A program made the translations under genes and the position numbers. Shown one piece after another: positions 59,001 through 64,000 of a stretch of DNA of 64,000 nt. How positions within the stretch are numbered: the first letter of the stretch is position 1; the number at the start of each line of letters is the position of its first letter. Source of the stretch: Actinomyces sp. B33 (GTDB lineage Bacteria > Actinomycetota > Actinomycetes > Actinomycetales > Actinomycetaceae). The notes beneath the pieces were generated by a model. The model did no database searches, was not told the origin of the DNA, and was given only the letters and a program-made list of their open reading frames with translations. The stretch lies in the NCBI RefSeq assembly GCF_028437565.1, contig NZ_JAMRYR010000003.1, positions 310,001 through 374,000 of the forward strand. Direction: 5' to 3'.

Positions 59001-59028
59001 AAATGACATAATGTACATTATCGGATAG
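59001..59028 (+). promoter_or_regulatory. dif-like XerCD site candidate
   Basis: The 28 bp split into arms AAATGACATAA and TTATCGGATAG around a 6-bp centre, TGTACA, the size and plan of bacterial dif sites. The inner CATAA-N6-TTAT matches the E. coli dif core. A perfect 14-bp palindrome, ATAATGTACATTAT, sits at its heart. It lies in the gap upstream of rbpA. A regulatory operator is the alternative. Confidence 0.5.
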
Positions 59029-59052
59029 TTCGGTAGGGGTCGGCGGGTCCGG

Positions 59053-59058
59053 TAGAAT
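59053..59058 (+). promoter_or_regulatory. -10 element of rbpA
   Basis: TAGAAT lies 45 nt before the rbpA ATG, giving a leader with AGGAGGG. No SigR-type -35 (GGGAAT) is seen. Confidence 0.5.
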
Positions 59059-59097
59059 GGCGCCGTTCGTTCGTTGGCCTCAGGAGGGCACTTACTC

Positions 59098-59463
59098 ATG
59101 GCAGATCGCGCGCTTCGCGGAATGCAGATCGGCGCCAAGTCGATGGAGTCCGAGGATGGCGTCGTCTTCGCCGACCGCGTGTCGGTGCGCTACCTGTGCC
59201 CGAACGGCCACGAGTTCGAGGTCACTCTCTCCGTCGAGGCCGTGCCGCCCGCGTCCTGGGAGTGCCGCTGCGGAACGACGGCCGAGCTCATCGGCGAGAC
59301 CCAGGAGGACGAGGAGACCAAGCCCGTCAAACCCGTGCGCACGCACTGGGACATGCTCCGCGAGCGGAGATCCCTCGAGGAGCTCGATGTCGTCCTCAAC
59401 GAGCAGCTCGCCCTCTATCGCGAGGGGCGCCTGCGCCCCGAGGGCCACTACCGCAAGGGCTGA
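59098..59463 (+). CDS. rbpA: RNA polymerase-binding protein RbpA
   Basis: RbpA is an actinobacterial RNA polymerase-associated factor that stabilises promoter open complexes with the principal sigma factor. The 121-residue protein has an N-terminal tail (DRALRGMQIGAKSMESEDG), a core with zinc-ligand-like YLCPNGHEFEV and WECRCG, and the sigma-interacting helix THWDMLRERRSLEELD. ATG 59098 is chosen for its AGGAGGG and matching N-terminus; an in-frame ATG lies 24 bp earlier. Confidence 0.96.
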   Translation: MADRALRGMQIGAKSMESEDGVVFADRVSVRYLCPNGHEFEVTLSVEAVPPASWECRCGTTAELIGETQEDEETKPVKPVRTHWDMLRERRSLEELDVVLNEQLALYREGRLRPEGHYRKG

Positions 59464-59506
59464 GGCCCTCCTTCCCCGATCCGACGAGGGGAAGAGCTTC
59501 GCGAAT

Positions 59507-59534
59507 ATCTGACATAATGTTTATTCGCCGGTGT
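59507..59534 (+). promoter_or_regulatory. Second dif-like half-site after rbpA
   Basis: TGACATAATGT (59510-59520) repeats exactly the left 11-mer at 59004-59014, in the same orientation. The right half is degenerate and overlaps the lnt stop codon. Confidence 0.4.
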
Positions 59535-61104
59535 AACCCGTCGAATCGCGATCGGAGTCTCCCCCTCGCCTGAGCGCCAGTCCCGCTCCCGCCGACATCA
59601 GGACGAACACCCCCGTCGCCCACACGACGACCCGACTCGGCCACGGATCGAGGACCGCCGCCCATGTCACCGAGGTCCGCAGCGGAACCGTCGCCACCAG
59701 CGCATCCGCCGCCTGCGCCTCGGTGACCGCCTGGACCGACCCGTCGGGCCGGATGACGTACGACCTGCCCGTCGTCGACGCCTGGATCGCCGAGCGCGAG
59801 TACTCCATCGCCCTCATCCGCAGGAGCTGGCCCTGCTGAGCCGACTCCGACGACCTGCGGAAGTGATAGTTGTTCGACGGAGTGACGATCACCTGGCCGC
59901 CCAAACGCACCCCCTCGGCGATGAGATCGGCGTAGGCCGACTCGAAGCAGATGCCGACCGCCATCGGGACCGTCCGGGATCCCGACACCCGCGCCTCCAT
60001 ATAGCCCGGCGCGGACCCCGCGGCCATATCCATCCCGACCTGCGCGGCCTCGGTGGCCAACGCCGACACCACCGACCGGAAGGGGATGAACTCGCCGAAG
60101 GGCACCGGCCTCTGCTTGGCGTACAGGGAGGACTCGTCCAGGCCCGACCCCGGGTACCACACGCCCAACCAGTTCCACCGCTGCGCGCCCCGCTCGTTCG
60201 CGAACCCGATGAGCATCGGGGCGCCGACGCGATCGGCCGACACCGAGACGATCCCCTCCACCAGGGCCGACTCGCGCGGATCACGATCCGCGCCCGTCTC
60301 CCCCCAGATCACGAGGTCCACCCCCTCCCCCGCTCGAGCGATCTCGTCGGTCATCGCCGCATTGAGAGAGGCCACCTCGCCCTCGCGCGCGAACGCCGCC
60401 GGACCCGGCAGGGGGACGTCCCCCTGGACGACGCCCACTCTCAGAGCGCCCGCCTCCTGGCCATTGGGCAGCACGAGGGCCGCCGGGGCCACGAACAGGA
60501 CCACCGCCCCCGCCAGCAGGAGCGGACGCCCCCACCAGCGGACGACGTCCTGGAACCGCGACAACGAGAACGCCCTACGGACGAGGACCGCGATCGCCAC
60601 CGTCATCATCGCGACGCCCACATGTCCGCCGTAGGGGGCAACGTGACCCAGAGGGGAATCCACCTGCGGCAGGGCGACGCTCCCCCACGGGAACCCCGTC
60701 CACGGCGTCGAGGAGCGCAACTCCTCCACCCCCGTCCACGTCACCGCGTAGACGAGGGCCTGCCCGACCGGCCCCCTCGTCCACCGCCACACGCGCACGA
60801 GCCTCGCCACGAGCGCCCACCCCAAGAGGAAGACGATCTGCGAGCCGGCCAGCGCCGCCCACGGAAGCCATCCCCCGCCGGTCGCCAAAGGAGCCCACGA
60901 GATCAACGGCAGCCAGAAAGCCGCGCCGAACGCCCCCGCGTTGACGAGAGCGCGCGGCGCCGACGCCGTGTCGACCCGCGAGAAGAACACGGCCAGCGCC
61001 GGGATCGACGCCCACCACCACGACAGCTCCGGGAACGACGCCCACAGTGCCGCCCCCGCGACGGCGCTGACCGCGACGTCGACGAACCCCCGCACCCGGC
61101 TCAC
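59521..61104 (-). CDS. lnt: Apolipoprotein N-acyltransferase
   Basis: Lnt adds the third acyl chain to bacterial lipoproteins. The 527-residue protein has N-terminal membrane helices and a carbon-nitrogen hydrolase domain with the Glu-Lys-Cys triad visible in WGETGAD, YAKQRPVPFGEFIP and GICFESAYAD. The GTG start at 61104 overlaps the helicase stop (GTGA); an upstream in-frame GTG at 61116 is less likely. Confidence 0.92.
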   Translation of the reverse strand: MSRVRGFVDVAVSAVAGAALWASFPELSWWWASIPALAVFFSRVDTASAPRALVNAGAFGAAFWLPLISWAPLATGGGWLPWAALAGSQIVFLLGWALVARLVRVWRWTRGPVGQALVYAVTWTGVEELRSSTPWTGFPWGSVALPQVDSPLGHVAPYGGHVGVAMMTVAIAVLVRRAFSLSRFQDVVRWWGRPLLLAGAVVLFVAPAALVLPNGQEAGALRVGVVQGDVPLPGPAAFAREGEVASLNAAMTDEIARAGEGVDLVIWGETGADRDPRESALVEGIVSVSADRVGAPMLIGFANERGAQRWNWLGVWYPGSGLDESSLYAKQRPVPFGEFIPFRSVVSALATEAAQVGMDMAAGSAPGYMEARVSGSRTVPMAVGICFESAYADLIAEGVRLGGQVIVTPSNNYHFRRSSESAQQGQLLRMRAMEYSRSAIQASTTGRSYVIRPDGSVQAVTEAQAADALVATVPLRTSVTWAAVLDPWPSRVVVWATGVFVLMSAGAGLALRRGGDSDRDSTGYTGE

Positions 61105-63878
61105 AGGTTCGACCACGACACCACCCCCCGCACCAGCGATCGGCGAGCCGACTGCGCCACCGTCGCCAACGGCTCGCGGTCGATGCGGCGGAGCTGATCG
61201 AGGGCGTCCATCACCTGGCGGACCCACCGGACGAAATCCCCGCCCTGGAGGTCGCAGGCGGCCAGGGCCCGCGTCAACGGCTCCCCCCTGGCCCACGCCA
61301 GGCATGCGAGCATCATCCCCGCGTCGATCTGAGGAGTCAGGGCCGCGCCCGCGCGCCGCTCGGCCCGATGGACCCTGCCCATCGCCGCCGCCGTCGCCTC
61401 CCATGCCTCGTCGAGCGCGGCCCCCAGCCCCGCCGGAGGGGCCGCGGGCCCCGGCTCGTCCGACCGCGACTCGAAGACGCACGCCGACACTATCGCCGCC
61501 AGCTCCGCCGGGCCCAACCGGTCCCAGGCTCCCGAGGACACCGCCTCCATCGTCACCAGGCTCCGCTCGCCGAAGACGCGACGCAGCGCCCGCCCCGAGG
61601 CCGTCACCGCCTCGCCGTCGAGGAACCCGAGCTCGTCGAGGACCGCGCACACCCGGTCGAACTCCTTCGCCACCGAATTGGTCCGAGCATCGATCGACGC
61701 CGCCACCTGGTCGGCCTCGCGCCTGGCCCTCGCCCACTGCGAGCCCGCCCGCGCGTGCTCCTCGCGATGCGGGCAGCGGTGGACCGGGTGGGCGCGCAGA
61801 CGGCGCTCCGCGTCGGCCGTCCCCTCCCCCGCGCCCGATCCGGTGCGCGGCATCGGCGCCAGGGATCCCGAGCGGACGAGTCGCCGCAGGTCGTCGCCGA
61901 TCCGCGTACGGGCCTTGTTCCGGTTGAGAGCCGACCCGCCCGGGATCCGCATCGATCCGACGACCCCCATCCCGCCGGACACGTCCTCGGCGAGCAGGGG
62001 GTGGAGCTTCCCATCGGTCCCGACGACCTGCGGGACCCGGGTCCCCGACGCCGTGCGCGCGACGACCGCGACGACCCCGTGGAGCTGACGGCGCCCCGAC
62101 CGGTAGGCGACGACGTCCCCGGGGCGCACGCGGCTCAGCCGGTCGAGCGCCTCCTCCCGGGTCCTCCGGGCCCTCTCGCGGGCCCCCTCCTTCTGGGCCC
62201 GCGAGATGCGGTCCCGCAAGTCGAAGTACTCGCGGGCGTCCCCCGCGTCGCACGACATCTCCTCGGCCAGCCGGGCCATGCGTTCGTCGAGACGGCGGGC
62301 CCGGGTCGCCAACTGGACGACGGCCCCGTCGGCCTGGAACTGGGCGAAGGACGTCTCCAGGACGTCGCGGGTCGCCGCCCGAGACGAGTGCTCCAGGAGG
62401 TTGACAACCATGTTGTACGTCGGATGGAAGGCGCTGATCAGCGGATACGTGCGCTTCGAGGCGAGGGCCGCGACCTCCTCGGGGGCCACCGACCCCCGGT
62501 GCAGGACGACCGCGTGCCCCTCGACGTCGATCCCGCGCCGTCCGGCCCGGCCCGACAGCTGCGTGTACTCCCCCGGGGTCACCTGGACGTGCTCGGCGCC
62601 GTTCCACTTGCGCAGCGCCTCGATGACGACCGTGCGGGCCGGCATGTTGATCCCCAGCGCCAGGGTCTCCGTCGCGAACACCTGCTTGACGAGGCCCTCG
62701 GCGAAGAGGTGCTCGACGACCTCCTTCATCATCGGCAGCATCCCCGCGTGATGGGCCGCCACTCCCCGCTCCAGGCCCCGGGCCCACCGGTCCAGGCCCA
62801 GGACCGCGACGTCGGCCGGGTCGACGACGGCCATCGCCGCGTCGACGTACTCGCGGATCCGAGCGGCCTCCTGCCGGCTCGTCAGGACGATCCCCGAGGC
62901 GAGGACCTGGGCGACCGCGTCCTCGCACCCGGCGCGCGAGAAGATGAAGGTGATCGCCGGCAGGAGCCCCGCCCGGTCCAGGGCGATGAGGGTGGACGGG
63001 CGCGATTCGCGGCGCGCGGGCCGACGACGGCCCCCGTCCTGCCTGCCGCGCCCTCCCCCGCCCCGGCCCCCGAGCGCCCCGGGCGAGACGGCGGCGAGGA
63101 GCTCGGGATTGAGCCTGTCGGCCGGCGCCGCCCCCCGGCGCGTCGGCGCGTACAGGTCGAAGAGCTCGTCGCCGACGATCATGTGCTGGTACAGGGGGAC
63201 GGGGCGGGTCTCCGAGACGACGATCCGGCACGAGCCGCGCACCTCGTGGATCCACGCGCCAAACTCCTCCGCGTTCGACACCGTCGCCGACAGCGCGACG
63301 ATCTGGATGCGCTGGGGCAGGTGGATGATGACCTCCTCCCACACCGGGCCTCGGAAGCGGTCGGCGAGGTAGTGGACCTCGTCGAGGACCACGGAGTCGA
63401 GGTCGGCCAGATCAGCGCCCGCGTAGATCATGTTGCGCAGGACCTCGGTCGTCATGACGACGACGGGGGCCTGCGGATTGATCGACGTGTCCCCCGTCAG
63501 CAGCCCGACCCGGTCCTCGCCGAAGCGGGCGCGCAAGTCGAGGAACTTCTGATTCGACAGGGCCTTGATCGGCGTCGTGTAGAAGGAGCGTCGCCCGCGC
63601 ACGAGCGCCAGGTGGGTGGCGAACTCGCCGACGACGGTCTTGCCGGCTCCCGTCGGAGCGGCGACGAGCACGCAGTCGCCCTCCTCGACCGCGCGCATCG
63701 CGTCGACCTGGAAAGGATCGGGCGAGAACCCCAGGGACTCCGACCAGGATCGGCGCTCCGAGGCCTCCTCCGCCTGCTCGGCCCGGAACGCGGCGAAGCG
63801 CTCCGACGGGCTGGGGGCGGTGCGCTCCGGCTCGCCGGCCGGCATCGAGGCGCGGCGGCGCCGGCGCGACGGGGTCAT
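61101..63878 (-). CDS. Ski2-like DEAD/DEAH-box helicase (HelY family)
   Basis: This 925-residue superfamily 2 helicase has motif I APTGAGKT, motif II DEVH, motif III SAT and motif VI QLSGRAGRRG, followed by a long C-terminal region typical of Mtr4/Ski2-type RNA helicases and mycobacterial HelY. A probable role in RNA processing is inferred. ATG 63878 follows GAAGGAG; its first bases overlap the stop of the upstream gene (ATGA). Confidence 0.92.
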   Translation of the reverse strand: MTPSRRRRRASMPAGEPERTAPSPSERFAAFRAEQAEEASERRSWSESLGFSPDPFQVDAMRAVEEGDCVLVAAPTGAGKTVVGEFATHLALVRGRRSFYTTPIKALSNQKFLDLRARFGEDRVGLLTGDTSINPQAPVVVMTTEVLRNMIYAGADLADLDSVVLDEVHYLADRFRGPVWEEVIIHLPQRIQIVALSATVSNAEEFGAWIHEVRGSCRIVVSETRPVPLYQHMIVGDELFDLYAPTRRGAAPADRLNPELLAAVSPGALGGRGGGGRGRQDGGRRRPARRESRPSTLIALDRAGLLPAITFIFSRAGCEDAVAQVLASGIVLTSRQEAARIREYVDAAMAVVDPADVAVLGLDRWARGLERGVAAHHAGMLPMMKEVVEHLFAEGLVKQVFATETLALGINMPARTVVIEALRKWNGAEHVQVTPGEYTQLSGRAGRRGIDVEGHAVVLHRGSVAPEEVAALASKRTYPLISAFHPTYNMVVNLLEHSSRAATRDVLETSFAQFQADGAVVQLATRARRLDERMARLAEEMSCDAGDAREYFDLRDRISRAQKEGARERARRTREEALDRLSRVRPGDVVAYRSGRRQLHGVVAVVARTASGTRVPQVVGTDGKLHPLLAEDVSGGMGVVGSMRIPGGSALNRNKARTRIGDDLRRLVRSGSLAPMPRTGSGAGEGTADAERRLRAHPVHRCPHREEHARAGSQWARARREADQVAASIDARTNSVAKEFDRVCAVLDELGFLDGEAVTASGRALRRVFGERSLVTMEAVSSGAWDRLGPAELAAIVSACVFESRSDEPGPAAPPAGLGAALDEAWEATAAAMGRVHRAERRAGAALTPQIDAGMMLACLAWARGEPLTRALAACDLQGGDFVRWVRQVMDALDQLRRIDREPLATVAQSARRSLVRGVVSWSNL

Positions 63879-64000
63879 CGTTCCCGCTCCTTCGTCCACT
63901 CGGGGTCCGTCCACACGGCCAGGGCGGCCCGTGCGCGGGCGCCGGCGCGGCGCAGCGCCGACTCGGGGGCGTCGAGGAGGATCGGCGCCAGATCGATGAG
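63875..64000 (-). CDS. C-terminus of an unidentified gene (partial)
   Basis: The minus strand is open from the window edge to TGA at 63875, encoding 41 residues that end AVWTDPEWTKERER. The stop overlaps the helicase ATG (ATGA), which supports a real, translationally coupled gene. Too little is visible to name it. Confidence 0.6.
   Translation of the reverse strand, partial: LIDLAPILLDAPESALRRAGARARAALAVWTDPEWTKERER

Noticed and set aside
61105-63342. Long minus-strand open frame upstream of lnt
   Set aside because: It is the helicase gene read in another frame, rich in Arg/Gly/Pro with no domains. lnt homology begins only at the GTG overlapping the helicase stop.

Overview
The window is high-GC actinobacterial chromosome. 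The gene content (RbpA, WhiA, a GarA-type FHA protein, an FtsR-type MerR regulator, OpcA, a HelY-type helicase, SbpA between two DUF881 proteins) is diagnostic of Actinomycetota. Gene order and sugar genes suggest the Actinomyces/Schaalia group, which is an inference from gene content only. Many genes begin with GTG. At least eleven start 6-7 nt after a TANNNT -10 element, so their mRNAs are probably leaderless.

Layout. 1-232: start of a probable exported lipoprotein on the minus strand, cut by the window edge. 495-2567: uvrB. 2678-6372: a manganese-type (yybP-ykoY) riboswitch leader, then a TerC-family membrane protein and a P-type cation ATPase, read as a metal-efflux operon. 6341-14081: a starch/maltodextrin island (secreted amylase, binding protein, two permeases, cytosolic GH13 enzyme, LacI regulator). 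It is bounded by a 42-bp direct repeat with one mismatch, which also forms the C-terminal tails of the ATPase and the regulator. 14091-21925: yciI-like gene, uvrA, a short-chain dehydrogenase and two tandem long-chain acyl-CoA synthetases. 22056-29897: glnA, then uvrC-purT-rapZ-yvcK-whiA with coupled or overlapping frames. 30085-33573: gapA-pgk-tpiA-secG. 33640-39018: the pentose-phosphate operon tkt-zwf-opcA-pgl, without tal.

39197-45116: xerD-parA-scpA-scpB-rluB-tyrA-cmk, a tightly overlapped chromosome-segregation and housekeeping run. 45127-48257: an accessory stretch between cmk and der, holding a GH2 glycosidase, a tRNA-Pro gene, a GNAT acetyltransferase, a transposase C-terminal remnant and an inverted copy of the tRNA-Pro 3' end. 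48258-54038: der and murE on the minus strand, pepN divergent. 54035-57948: DUF881-SbpA-DUF881-garA-ftsR-merR. 58067-64000: PAP2-family membrane enzyme, rbpA flanked by two related dif-like sequences, lnt and a Ski2-like helicase, and the 3' end of one more gene.

Most of the window is core housekeeping. The items most worth a second look are the metal riboswitch with a readable translational switch, the repeat-bounded maltodextrin island, the dif-like pair around rbpA, the set of leaderless starts, and the scarred cmk-der interval.
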